Shown piece by piece: positions 22,700 through 29,584 of a DNA stretch of 29,584 bases; the first letter of the stretch is position 1; each line of letters opens with the position of its first letter. The DNA is taken from NCBI GenBank assembly GCA_041687495.1, contig JAWLBR010000032.1, positions 1 through 29,584 on the forward strand, in the 5' to 3' direction. This DNA comes from JAWLBR01 sp041687495 (GTDB lineage: Bacteria; Bacillota; Limnochordia; DTU087; JAAYGB01). A program made the translations under genes and the position numbers. The notes beneath the pieces were generated by a model. That model saw nothing but the letters and a program-made list of their open reading frames with translations. It had not been told where the DNA came from and ran no database searches.

Positions 22700-25129
22700 T
22701 CAGGCCACTTCTCGGTACTTCCAGCGCTTAAGCCGCAAGGCGTTGGTAACCACTGATACCGAACTAAATGCCATCGCCGCCCCGGCTACCACTGGAGACA
22801 AAAAGCCTAAGGCAGCCACTGGAATCCCCAGACTGTTGTAGATCAGAGCCCAGAACAGGTTTTGCTTAATGTTGCGCATGGTGCTGCGGCTCAGCTGAAT
22901 TGCCGCCACAATTCCTTTTAGGTCGCCCTTCATTAAAGTAATGTCGCCTGACTCAATGGCTACATCGGTTCCGGTTCCAATAGCGAATCCAACGTCTGCG
23001 GTGACCAAGGCAGGAGCGTCGTTAATGCCATCTCCAACCATGCCAACAGTCAGGCCCTGGTCCTTCAGCTTCTGCACTTCACTGGCCTTATCTTCGGGAA
23101 GTACTTCGGCCAAGATGTGATCGACTCCCACCTGCTCGCCGATGGCCTGGGCCGTCCGGGAATTGTCACCGGTGATCATGTAGACGGCAATGCCCATTCT
23201 CTTCAGCGCCCGAATTGCTTCTGCTGAGGTAGGCTTCACTGTATCCGCCACAGCTACGATACCGGCCATCTGGCCATCTACCGCCAGAAGCATCGCCGTC
23301 TTGCCTGCTTTCTCCAGCTTCTGCACCTGCGGTTCAATCGCGCCCACATCTATACCGCGCTCTGCCATCAACTTGCGGTTTCCTAGCAACAGGGAATGTT
23401 CATCTATCTGCGCTTCAATACCCCGACCGGGAATTGCAGAGAAGTTGACCGGATCACTAATGCTCAAATTCTCCTCTCGAGCGCCGGCAATAATCGCCTG
23501 ACCGAGAGGATGCTCAGAACCCCTCTCAGCACCGGCTGCCAGACGCAGGATTTCATCCTCGGGGTACTCCGACAAGCTTACCACGTCAGTTACTGCTGGC
23601 TCGCCCTTAGTGATCGTCCCGGTTTTATCCAAGACAACAGCGTTAAGCTTGTGAGCCTTCTCGAGGTACTCGCCGCCTTTAATCAGAATGCCGCTCTCCG
23701 CGCCTTTACCTGTCCCCACCATGATAGAGGTCGGTGTAGCCAGCCCCAGAGCGCACGGGCAGGCAATGACTAATACTGCCGTCATGTTGATTAGAGCTCT
23801 AGTGAAGTTGCCACTGTCGCCGATTAGCCACCAGGCTAAGAAGGTAACAGCCGCAATGGCAATGACGGCTGGGACAAACTTCCCGGAGATAATGTCCGCA
23901 AACCGCTGAATTGGTGCTTTGGAGCCTTGCGCATCCTCTACAATCTTAACTATTTGAGCCAGAACAGTGTCAGCTCCGACCTTCGTTGCTCTAAACTTGA
24001 AGGATCCATGCTTGTTGATTGTAGATCCGATCACTTCATCACCGACGGTTTTGTCCACCGGAACGCTTTCTCCGGTCAACATGGACTCATCAACAGAGGA
24101 ATGCCCCTCGACCACAGCTCCATCTACGGGAATTTTCTCACCGGGCCGAACCAGAATGATGTCGTCAACCACAACTTCATCAATGGGAATGTCCTGCTCT
24201 TGCCCCTCCCGGATAACACGGGCAGTCTTAGCCTGGAGGCCCATTAGCTTCTTAATTGCCTCGGATGTACGCCCCTTGGCTACTGCCTCCAAGAGTTTAC
24301 CCAAGATAATGAGCGTAATAATGACCGCTGCACTTTCGAAGTAAACTGCTTGCTGACCAAACCGATGCCCCCACAGGGTAACCGCCAAACTGTAAAAGTA
24401 AGCCGCGCTGGTTCCCAGGGCAATAAGTACCGACATATTGGCACTCTTTGCTCGCAGGGTGTAGTAAGAGTCTCGATAGAACTGCCACCCGGCGATGAAC
24501 TGGACGGGAGTCGCCAGGGCTAGCTGCACCCACGGGTTCATCATCGTATGCACCCATGGTCCCATGAAGCCCATTAGTTCGGCCGCCATGGCTAGAACCA
24601 AAGGCAGGGACAAAGCTGCAGCAAATACAAACAGATGCTTCTGTCTCCGAATCTCGCCTTCTCTTTCCGCCTTCTCGGCATCGACTTCAGCCTGGTCGGA
24701 AACATCATGGGCTTTATACCCTAGTTCTTCGACTAGAGCTTTCATCTGGGAGATCCCAACAGTCGCACTGTCGTATTCGACAACCGCCTTTTCTGCGGCA
24801 AAGTTTACATTGGCACTGCTTACTCCTGGCAGCTTAGCCAAACCTTTTTCGATCCTCTGGGCGCAAGCGGCACAACTCATACCGCTAATCCTCAACTCAC
24901 CCCGATCTCGAATCACCCGATAACCCTGCTCCTCTACAACGCTGGCAATGGTACTAACGGCTACCTTGTCCTGCTCAAACTCCACTGACGCCTTCTCGGC
25001 CGCAAAATTGACGTTTGCGTTTTGAACCCCTTCAATCTTACTTAGGGCTCGCTCAATCCGGTTGGCGCAGGCCGCGCAGCTCATTCCGCCTATTCTGATC
25101 GTAACCCGTTGCTTTTGATTAGCGGCCAT
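22700..25129 (-). CDS. copA: Copper-exporting P1B-type ATPase
   Basis: The 809-residue protein has two N-terminal heavy-metal domains, each with GMSCAAC (residues 15-21 and 83-89), then eight expected membrane helices. The actuator motif is TGES at 352-355, the transmembrane copper site CPC at 457-459, the phosphorylation motif DKTGT at 501-505, and the C-terminal GDGINDAP hinge follows. The CPC and paired GMxCxxC motifs are typical of Cu(I) exporters. It pumps copper out of the cytosol using ATP. The open frame runs 41 codons further upstream, but ATG at 25129 has GGGGTG nearby, aligns with the family and follows the promoter and operator. No copZ or csoR gene is in the window. Confidence 0.97.
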   Translation of the reverse strand: MAANQKQRVTIRIGGMSCAACANRIERALSKIEGVQNANVNFAAEKASVEFEQDKVAVSTIASVVEEQGYRVIRDRGELRISGMSCAACAQRIEKGLAKLPGVSSANVNFAAEKAVVEYDSATVGISQMKALVEELGYKAHDVSDQAEVDAEKAEREGEIRRQKHLFVFAAALSLPLVLAMAAELMGFMGPWVHTMMNPWVQLALATPVQFIAGWQFYRDSYYTLRAKSANMSVLIALGTSAAYFYSLAVTLWGHRFGQQAVYFESAAVIITLIILGKLLEAVAKGRTSEAIKKLMGLQAKTARVIREGQEQDIPIDEVVVDDIILVRPGEKIPVDGAVVEGHSSVDESMLTGESVPVDKTVGDEVIGSTINKHGSFKFRATKVGADTVLAQIVKIVEDAQGSKAPIQRFADIISGKFVPAVIAIAAVTFLAWWLIGDSGNFTRALINMTAVLVIACPCALGLATPTSIMVGTGKGAESGILIKGGEYLEKAHKLNAVVLDKTGTITKGEPAVTDVVSLSEYPEDEILRLAAGAERGSEHPLGQAIIAGAREENLSISDPVNFSAIPGRGIEAQIDEHSLLLGNRKLMAERGIDVGAIEPQVQKLEKAGKTAMLLAVDGQMAGIVAVADTVKPTSAEAIRALKRMGIAVYMITGDNSRTAQAIGEQVGVDHILAEVLPEDKASEVQKLKDQGLTVGMVGDGINDAPALVTADVGFAIGTGTDVAIESGDITLMKGDLKGIVAAIQLSRSTMRNIKQNLFWALIYNSLGIPVAALGFLSPVVAGAAMAFSSVSVVTNALRLKRWKYREVA

Positions 25130-25153
25130 GCTCTCACCCCAATCCAAGATAAT

Positions 25154-25170
25154 ATACCCCACATGGGTAT
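25154..25170. promoter_or_regulatory. CsoR-type copper operator
   Basis: ATACCC-ccaca-like centre-GGGTAT forms 6-bp arms around 5 bp (25154-25159 and 25165-25170), matching known CsoR sites (TACCC...GGGTA). It overlaps the -10 box of copA by 2 bp, so bound apo-CsoR would block transcription until Cu(I) binds. Confidence 0.75.
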
Positions 25171-25197
25171 TGTATGCGAGGCGGCCAGGTTTGTCAA
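25169..25197 (-). promoter_or_regulatory. Sigma-A promoter of copA
   Basis: On the minus strand, TTGACA (25197-25192) and TACAAT (25174-25169) are exactly 17 bp apart. It is 40 bp upstream of the copA start and its -10 box overlaps the CsoR-type site. Confidence 0.85.
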
Positions 25198-25342
25198 CGG
25201 GCAGCAGCAGCGTCCTACCTTGCCTTTGACTCCTCTCCCCGCTACAGTCCACTGTCTACATCCTAAACCGTTACTGTTGCCAGGAACAAACCCTCTCTTG
25301 GGTAGGATTGCTCATCTTCCCGGTGGGTAGTCTCTTGGAATA

Positions 25343-25372
25343 TTGCGCACCTGCAAGTCCTCGTGATATGAT
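25343..25372 (+). promoter_or_regulatory. Promoter of the folT operon
   Basis: The -10 box TATGAT (25367-25372) is strong; the best -35 is TTGCGC (25343-25348) at 18 bp, matching only three positions. The start would be near 25379, nine bases before the THF riboswitch, which supports the -10 call. Confidence 0.6.
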
Positions 25373-25387
25373 TGGGCTAATTCAAAA

Positions 25388-25484
25388 GGCGACAGAGTAG
25401 GTGCCATGCGTTAAGTGTCAGAGAATGGGACGTTGTCTCTGAACGAAGGGTTATCCCGCGGTATGGTACTGCGTCCGCTGCCGC
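25388..25484 (+). promoter_or_regulatory. Tetrahydrofolate (THF) riboswitch
   Basis: The segment has the conserved blocks of the THF aptamer in the right order: AGTAG (25396-25400), GCGTTAAGTG (25408-25417), the CAGAGA/TCTCTG stem (25419-25424 with 25436-25441) enclosing ATGGGACGTTG, ACGAAGGG (25443-25450), CCGCGGT (25456-25462) and GCGTCCGCT (25471-25479). A stem joins GTGCCAT to ATGGTAC. This class senses reduced folates and often controls folate uptake; here folT follows 85 nt later. The gap holds a short AGCGA/TCGCT hairpin but no clear terminator, and the RBS is a GGGAGGGAG, so translational control is possible. Confidence 0.93.
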
Positions 25485-25569
25485 ATCGAAGAGCGAATGT
25501 GCCGTTTCTCGCTGTCCTCTCTTTGATGTGGTAGGCATCCGCCGCTCACAAGAATGGGAGGGAGTCTAG

Positions 25570-26085
25570 ATGAAGACCAAACACTGGGTATACCTGGGGC
25601 TCTTGGTCGGCCTTAGTGTGGTGCTGACCCGTATCGGCAGTATTAGGATTGCTATTGCCGGGGTGGAAGGGGTTCGCATTGGCTTTGGCGGCCTGCCGAT
25701 TATCCTAGCTGGTGTCATGTTCGGTCCGACTGCGGGAGCTCTGGTGGGAGCTGTTGGGGATGTGGTTGGATATTTTGTCAACCCGCTCGGCGCATATATG
25801 CCCCACTTCACCCTAACCTCCGCCCTGACCGGGGCGATTCCGGCCTGGGTGCTAATGCTGCTGGGCAAAGAGCCGATTACCAAACTCAAACTGGCCGTCT
25901 CCATCGCAATCGGACAGTTAATCACCTCGGTGGTCATGGTTCCATGGTTTTTGAATATGCTGTTTGGGGTACCATTTCAAGCAATTATGGTCCCGCGGAT
26001 TATTGGGCAGATCATTGATATACCTATCTACGTATTTGTAATTTACGTGCTTTTGCAGAGGACTGCAAAAGGACTGCAAGACTAA
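25570..26085 (+). CDS. folT: Folate ECF transporter S component
   Basis: This 171-residue membrane protein is a FolT-type substrate-binding subunit. It shows the family pattern VVLTRIGSIRI near the N-terminus, VRIGFGGLPIILAG, GPTAGALVGAVGD, and GAYMPHFTLTSALTGAIP. About five to six membrane helices are predicted. The S component binds folate and works with the shared ECF module (EcfA, EcfA', EcfT), which is not in the window. Its assignment is strengthened by the THF riboswitch directly upstream, which would reduce uptake when reduced folates are plentiful. ATG at 25570 follows GGAGGGAG about 5 nt upstream. It is followed after 63 nt, with two small hairpins, by an HD-domain gene on the same strand. 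Confidence 0.94.
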   Translation: MKTKHWVYLGLLVGLSVVLTRIGSIRIAIAGVEGVRIGFGGLPIILAGVMFGPTAGALVGAVGDVVGYFVNPLGAYMPHFTLTSALTGAIPAWVLMLLGKEPITKLKLAVSIAIGQLITSVVMVPWFLNMLFGVPFQAIMVPRIIGQIIDIPIYVFVIYVLLQRTAKGLQD

Positions 26086-26090
26086 AAGCC

Positions 26091-26125
26091 TCCATGGCTG
26101 CCATGGACTCCACCAAATAGGTGGA
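26091..26125 (+). other. Two small hairpins between folT and the HD-domain gene
   Basis: TCCATGG-ctg-CCATGGA (26091-26107) and TCCACC-aaata-GGTGGA (26109-26125) are perfect stems of 7 and 6 bp. They occupy most of the gap. They lack a U-run, so readthrough to the next gene is expected. Confidence 0.6.
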
Positions 26126-26148
26126 TGAGTTGACGGGGGGAAGCATCT

Positions 26149-26643
26149 ATGACCAAGAAGCAGTGGGTTAGTGCCATGAAACAGTTTTTCGGAGGCGCTC
26201 AGGACATGATCGACCATTCGCTGCAGGTCCTGGCATATGCGGAACAGATCATGGATGGTGAGGAAGTCCCACAATCTGTGCGGACGGTGGTCACCGTCAG
26301 TGCCGTTTTTCATGATATCGGCATTCCCGCAGCCATTCACAAGCACGGCTCTGCCGCTGGGCCGTATCAGGAAAAGGAAGGCGAAAGGATCGTCAGGGAG
26401 CTTCTCACTCAGATGGGTGAACCTGGGGAGCTGGTTGACCGAACAGGATACATAGTCGGCCACCACCACACCAAGGATAAAATCGACGGTCTCGATTTTC
26501 AGATCATTTGGGAAGCAGATATGCTGGTAAACCTGAAAGGGCAGGATGTTGCCTCTGATCCCCAGCGCCTCGAGAAGGTCATTTTGGCCAACTTTAAGAC
26601 GCACACTGGGCTGCAGGTTGCCAAGCGAGTCTATCTATCTTAG
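26149..26643 (+). CDS. HD-domain metal-dependent phosphohydrolase
   Basis: The 164-residue protein contains an HD domain. The metal-binding pattern is seen as His23 (IDHSLQV), His55-Asp56 (VFHDIG) and Asp124 (EADML), with a further GHHHT at 104-108. HD proteins of this size cleave phosphomonoesters or nucleotides. It is downstream of the THF riboswitch and folT without an intervening terminator, which makes co-regulation by folate likely and suggests a role in pterin or nucleotide metabolism; that link is inferred from position only. ATG at 26149 follows GGGGGGAAG at 7 nt. Without a substrate or a second domain, no finer name is justified. Confidence 0.88.
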   Translation: MTKKQWVSAMKQFFGGAQDMIDHSLQVLAYAEQIMDGEEVPQSVRTVVTVSAVFHDIGIPAAIHKHGSAAGPYQEKEGERIVRELLTQMGEPGELVDRTGYIVGHHHTKDKIDGLDFQIIWEADMLVNLKGQDVASDPQRLEKVILANFKTHTGLQVAKRVYLS

Positions 26644-26649
26644 GCAAGA

Positions 26650-26744
26650 ATTGAATTGTTCAATGCACAGCAGCTACCCCACAGGCTGAGTTGTCAGCCT
26701 AGGCCGCTAATCTGGTACTAGGGTAGCCCTGAGGTAGCTGCTGT
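26650..26744. other. Compact structured element between convergent genes
   Basis: A perfect 12-bp stem (ACAGCAGCTACC at 26667-26678, GGTAGCTGCTGT at 26733-26744) closes a 54-nt region that contains AGGCTGA-gttg-TCAGCCT (26683-26700) and AGGG/CCCT near 26719-26730. A further hairpin, ATTGAA-ttg-TTCAAT (26650-26664), precedes it. It lies between the stops of the HD-domain and YhcN-like genes and has no clear U-run on either strand. It may be an unusual bidirectional terminator, a small RNA or a tiny mobile remnant. Confidence 0.6.
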
Positions 26745-26800
26745 CAATAACGCGGTTAGCATGAAAGCCCCCTAGTGTCAGCATCTGTACAGCTTTGCCT

Positions 26801-27319
26801 CTATCGCTCCATCCTCGGACGAAGCCGGGAGCCGATATCCTCAAGGTCCTCTTGGAATTGAGCCAACGGTCTCCCATCGACGATACCTTCGTTGATGTTT
26901 TGGATTCGCTTAACAATGTCGGGATTGGAGGAAACCAGTACCTGATCGATGTGTGGCGATTGGTTCTCCACTTGTTGCGTGACGTTTCGCTCAATACTAC
27001 GGGCATCGTCAGCATCGTTCTGCCTGTCGAGCTCTAGGCCCACATAAGCCGTACGCCCGGAAACTACGACCCATGCCCGCTCGACTCCATTCACCGATTC
27101 GGCCGTTCTGGCCACCTGTTGGGAGTCCTGCGTCTGCTGAGGCGCCTGCAGCTGCCGGCGCTCCGGAGCTGGCATACCCTGGTTGTACCTCACCTGCTCC
27201 GGTGACCTAACTCCTGGTTCTGGACCAATTTGTCCCGGACTTGGCCCTCCTCTGAACAAAAACGCCCCAACTAGCAGTACTAGTGCGGCACCGATGCCCC
27301 ACCACGCGGCTCTTCTCAA
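26801..27319 (-). CDS. YhcN/YlaJ family sporulation protein, membrane-anchored form
   Basis: This 172-residue protein has a single N-terminal hydrophobic helix (about 5-22), a Pro/Gln-rich linker to about 65, and a C-terminal domain with the YhcN/YlaJ pattern: VNGVERAWVVVSGRTAYVGLE, then SSNPDIVKRIQNI and GRPLAQFQEDLEDIG. Family members in Bacillus are lipoproteins of the spore membrane or germination pathway. Here the lipobox cysteine is missing (LVLLVGAFLFRGG), so the helix itself would anchor it. The start is TTG with GGAG 9 nt upstream. It marks the organism as a spore former or a relative of one. No sigma-F/G-type promoter was confidently identified upstream. Confidence 0.85.
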   Translation of the reverse strand: MRRAAWWGIGAALVLLVGAFLFRGGPSPGQIGPEPGVRSPEQVRYNQGMPAPERRQLQAPQQTQDSQQVARTAESVNGVERAWVVVSGRTAYVGLELDRQNDADDARSIERNVTQQVENQSPHIDQVLVSSNPDIVKRIQNINEGIVDGRPLAQFQEDLEDIGSRLRPRMER

Positions 27320-27728
27320 CTAGATCATCTCCTATACATATACCGTACTACACGTACATCCATACTCTGCTTCAGTGATCCAGACATACGCTCCCTTCTA
27401 TTTTTTCTTCGAAGCCGGTGGAAATTCGGGGTCTTACCACTTGCTAGATTGTACCACATAGGGAGCTAACTGCCTTAGTCCTGGTTAGGGCGAGTTGGAC
27501 ATGTGAAGAACCAGCGTCGTGCCGTTGCCGCGTTAACAAAAAGTTGATGTTTTAGTGAGGTCAATTAACAGGTGAGCAGCCTTTGGTACAAGAAAAGGGA
27601 TGAGGTACCAATGGTAGTACTTCGGGAGAGCCCTGCCAGCAGCGGGGCTTTCTCATTACACTCTCAGAGCACTTTATCTCTAGACGTTGTAGCTTGCTAA
27701 GCAAAAGTCTCCGAAAGGGTTGTGCCCC
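27320..27728. other. Divergent gap between YhcN-like and MATE genes
   Basis: No gene is visible. The region near the MATE gene holds a structured leader (27583-27654, listed separately). The YhcN side has A/T-rich sequence but no sure promoter. Confidence 0.4.
27583..27654 (+). promoter_or_regulatory. Structured leader with terminator-like hairpin before the MATE gene
   Basis: TTGGTAC (27583-27589) and GTACCAA (27605-27611) form a perfect 7-bp stem with a 15-nt purine-rich loop. A second hairpin follows, pairing GAGA and GCCC (27626-27633) with GGGC and TCTC (27645-27654) and containing a 2-nt bulge. The layout resembles an aptamer plus expression platform, but it does not match a riboswitch class that I know. 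Confidence 0.45.
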
Positions 27729-29093
27729 ATGCCAAAACAGACACTGGATCAGAAACTCAGTCTATTCGCCATTACGTGGCCACTGTTCATCGAAATTCTA
27801 CTGCATATGCTGATGGGTAACGCAGACACACTGATGCTCAGCCAATACTCAGACAACAGCGTAGCCGCAGTCGGCGTCTCCAACCAAATTGTGAGTATCG
27901 TCATTGTCATGTTTGGATTTGTAGCTGCCGGAACAGCCATTTTAGTGGCCCAGCACGTCGGTGCGGGCCAACAGCAGCAGGCCTCGGAAATCTCCGTAGT
28001 ATCTTTGTCTGTCAATTTGGTTTTAGGACTGCTGCTCAGCATACCAATGATCTTTTTCAGCGGACATATTTTGCAGATTATGGGGATACCCGCCGAGTTG
28101 ATGGACAGTGCGCAAGTGTACCTCCGCATTGTCGGTGGCTGTTCTTTTGTGCAGGCCATTTTCATGACCATGGGAGCCATTATGCGCAGTCACGCATTCA
28201 CCCGGGATTCCATGTATGTTACGTTGGGGGTCAACGCCCTCAACGTTTTTGGCAACTATGTGCTCATCTTTGGGGCACTGGGATTTCCCTCCTTGGGAGT
28301 AACCGGAGTAGCCATTTCCACGATGGTCAGCCGAACTATTGGTGTAGCGATCATGTTGTTGATTCTGGTCCGGAGAGTCAAGCATCTGCCCTTTAGCAAG
28401 CTGTTTGCATTTCCCATGCACCACGTAAAGAGCCTTCTGGCAATCGGCATACCATCGGCGGCGGATCAGCTGTCCTACAATGGTTCCCAGATGGTTATCA
28501 CTTACTTTATTGCCCAGATGGGAACTCAGGCGTTGACCACCAAAGTCTATGCCATGAACATCGTTATGTTCATCTTCCTTTTTGGAATTGCTGTGGGACA
28601 GGGGACACAGATTTTGATCGGCCACCTAGTGGGTGCGGGAAAGTACAAAGATGCCTACCATCGGTGCATCCGCAGCCTGCAGATGGCTATGCTGATCGCT
28701 GCGCTTTTGTCTCTGGTATTTATGCTCTTCTCTCGGCGGCTGCTGGGCCTGTTCACCACCGACCCGGAAATCATTGAGCTGGGGCGGAGCCTTATCTTCC
28801 TCAGTGTCATCTTGGAACCGGGCCGAGCCTTCAATTTGGTGGTCAGCAATGGGCTGCGAGCCGCCGGAGACGTAAGGTTCCCGGTCTACACAGGAGTAAC
28901 AGTGATGTGGGGAATAGGGGTCACAACAGCCTATCTCTTTGGAGTGCACCTGGGCCTAGGCCTCTTCGGGATCTGGCTATCGTTTATTCTCGACGAGTGG
29001 GGCAGAGGCTTAGCTGTCCTTTGGCGATGGCGCTCCCGGGCTTGGCAGTATAAAGCTTTGGTTGGACAACAAGGGAGTGTCACCAGCCAGTAG
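27729..29093 (+). CDS. MATE family multidrug efflux transporter
   Basis: The 454-residue protein has about 12 membrane helices in two similar halves. The first half shows EILLHMLMGNADTLMLSQYSD and AAGTAILVAQHVGAG, the second FLFGIAVGQGTQILIGHLVGAG and NLVVSNGLRAAGD, all typical of NorM/DinF-like MATE proteins. These export cationic drugs or metabolites with Na+ or H+. ATG at 27729 was chosen because AAAGGG lies 9 nt upstream; a TTG 3 codons earlier overlaps that Shine-Dalgarno. It is followed after 150 nt by a second, different MATE gene on the same strand. A structured leader precedes it, so expression may respond to a ligand. Confidence 0.93.
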   Translation: MPKQTLDQKLSLFAITWPLFIEILLHMLMGNADTLMLSQYSDNSVAAVGVSNQIVSIVIVMFGFVAAGTAILVAQHVGAGQQQQASEISVVSLSVNLVLGLLLSIPMIFFSGHILQIMGIPAELMDSAQVYLRIVGGCSFVQAIFMTMGAIMRSHAFTRDSMYVTLGVNALNVFGNYVLIFGALGFPSLGVTGVAISTMVSRTIGVAIMLLILVRRVKHLPFSKLFAFPMHHVKSLLAIGIPSAADQLSYNGSQMVITYFIAQMGTQALTTKVYAMNIVMFIFLFGIAVGQGTQILIGHLVGAGKYKDAYHRCIRSLQMAMLIAALLSLVFMLFSRRLLGLFTTDPEIIELGRSLIFLSVILEPGRAFNLVVSNGLRAAGDVRFPVYTGVTVMWGIGVTTAYLFGVHLGLGLFGIWLSFILDEWGRGLAVLWRWRSRAWQYKALVGQQGSVTSQ

Positions 29094-29243
29094 CTCCAGC
29101 TGCTGTCCGGTGCCCGCAAGGTGATGCGCAGGAAACAGCGAAGTACCATGGAGCACATCCAACCGATGGGGCGTAGGTATTGGTAGGCGAACATCAATGC
29201 GAGAGATGTGCGTCCAGAGACTATTGAAGCGGAGACTTGCGAA

Positions 29244-29584
29244 ATGATGAGAGCAAGAGCGGAGATAAGCGATGCCGCAAAAGTAGTAGGTAACAAGCGC
29301 TTTTTGTTTAGTAATCGTGACCTAGTGACCCTAATGATCCCCCTTGTCATCGAACAGATGCTGGCGATCCTCGTAGGAATAGCGGATTCAATTATGGTCG
29401 CCAGTGTAGGAGAGGCCGCTGTTTCCGGCGTATCTTTGGTAGACAACATCATGGTCTTGTTAATTACCATTTTTGCCGCGCTGGCCACTGGCGGAGCCGT
29501 TGTTGCCGGGCAGTATCTTGGACAGAGAAACCCCAAACAGGCACGTAATGCGGCGAATCAGTTAGTCTGGTTCATTGCAGCGAG
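29244..29584 (+). CDS. MATE family transporter, partial (cut by window end)
   Basis: The 113 visible codons encode a hydrophilic start followed by the first MATE helices: LVTLMIPLVIEQMLAILVGIAD, then SIMVASVGEAAVSGVSLVDN and ATGGAVVAGQYLGQ. This matches the N-terminal quarter of MATE proteins, where the family has P-L-x-x-E-Q and D-S-I-M/MV motifs. Two adjacent ATG codons could start it; GGAG lies 9 nt before the first. The frame is still open at base 29584, so length and intactness are unknown. It sits 150 nt after another MATE gene in the same direction, and the gap has no strong terminator, so the two may be cotranscribed. Confidence 0.88.
   Translation, partial: MMRARAEISDAAKVVGNKRFLFSNRDLVTLMIPLVIEQMLAILVGIADSIMVASVGEAAVSGVSLVDNIMVLLITIFAALATGGAVVAGQYLGQRNPKQARNAANQLVWFIAA

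Noticed and set aside
25918..26604. Open frame of 228 codons on the minus strand opposite folT and the HD-domain gene
   Set aside because: It spans two well-supported plus-strand genes and their gap, and its composition is that of reversed coding sequence.
27600..27655. GAGGTACC plus terminator, considered as a T-box leader
   Set aside because: The conserved T-box sequence is not present, no specifier loop was found and the downstream gene is not an aminoacyl or amino acid gene.
28023..28625. Open frame of 200 codons on the minus strand opposite the MATE gene
   Set aside because: Very rich in His, Asn, Gln and Gly, which is the reverse complement of membrane-helix codons; no start signal.
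1..29584. CRISPR array, insertion sequence, prophage or integrase
   Set aside because: No regularly spaced repeats, transposase, integrase or phage structural genes were found anywhere in the window.

Overview
The window looks like part of a chromosome from a Firmicute of the spore-forming, probably outer-membrane-bearing (diderm) kind, for example a Limnochordia-like lineage. The evidence is a YhcN/YlaJ-type sporulation protein, a tetrahydrofolate riboswitch in front of folT, a sigma-A promoter with a CsoR-type operator in front of copA, strong Shine-Dalgarno sequences with many GTG and TTG starts, and two sugar-binding proteins with signal peptides but no lipobox cysteine. The lineage is an inference. 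No rRNA, tRNA, CRISPR array, transposase or phage gene was seen.

Layout. 1-1360: a ferritin and a GNAT acetyltransferase, both on the minus strand. 1474-4545 (minus): a carbohydrate ABC importer (binding protein, two permeases, no ATPase). 4934-6967 (plus): a large cytosolic protein of the glutaminase A/DUF4965 superfamily, transcribed away from the importer. 6968-7291: a gap rich in inverted repeats, ending in a convergent terminator. 7292-10397 (minus): an operon of two Gfo/Idh/MocA sugar dehydrogenases flanking a ThuA-like gene. 10659-12212 (minus): a small DUF378 membrane protein and an MFS transporter. 12536-18574 (plus): a LacI-family regulator, a second ABC importer without an ATPase, and an FAD-dependent oxidoreductase. 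18699-22276 (minus): a second MFS transporter, an orphan Dam-like adenine methylase, a sugar-isomerase-like TIM barrel and a small SHOCT protein. 22700-25129 (minus): the copper ATPase CopA. 25388-26643 (plus): THF riboswitch, FolT and an HD-domain phosphohydrolase. 26801-27319 (minus): the YhcN-like protein. 27729-29584 (plus): two adjacent MATE transporters, the second cut by the window end.

How the parts fit. The first 20 kb is a carbohydrate-use island. Two importers and two MFS carriers bring in sugars. Gfo/Idh/MocA enzymes, ThuA, a TIM-barrel isomerase and the DUF4965 protein resemble the parts of 3-keto-sugar pathways, in which a glycoside is oxidised at C3 and then cleaved or isomerised. 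Neither importer has its own ATPase, so a shared MalK/MsiK-type subunit must be encoded elsewhere. The LacI-family regulator probably controls itself and the second importer through a 14-bp palindrome: a perfect copy lies between its own -10 box and RBS, and a 12/14 copy lies upstream of the importer. Hairpins sit in almost every intercistronic gap of the catabolic operons, which suggests control of relative mRNA levels within operons. The last 5 kb is housekeeping and stress functions: copper export, folate uptake, sporulation and efflux.

Coordinates of starts were chosen from Shine-Dalgarno spacing and family alignment from memory. No database search was possible.
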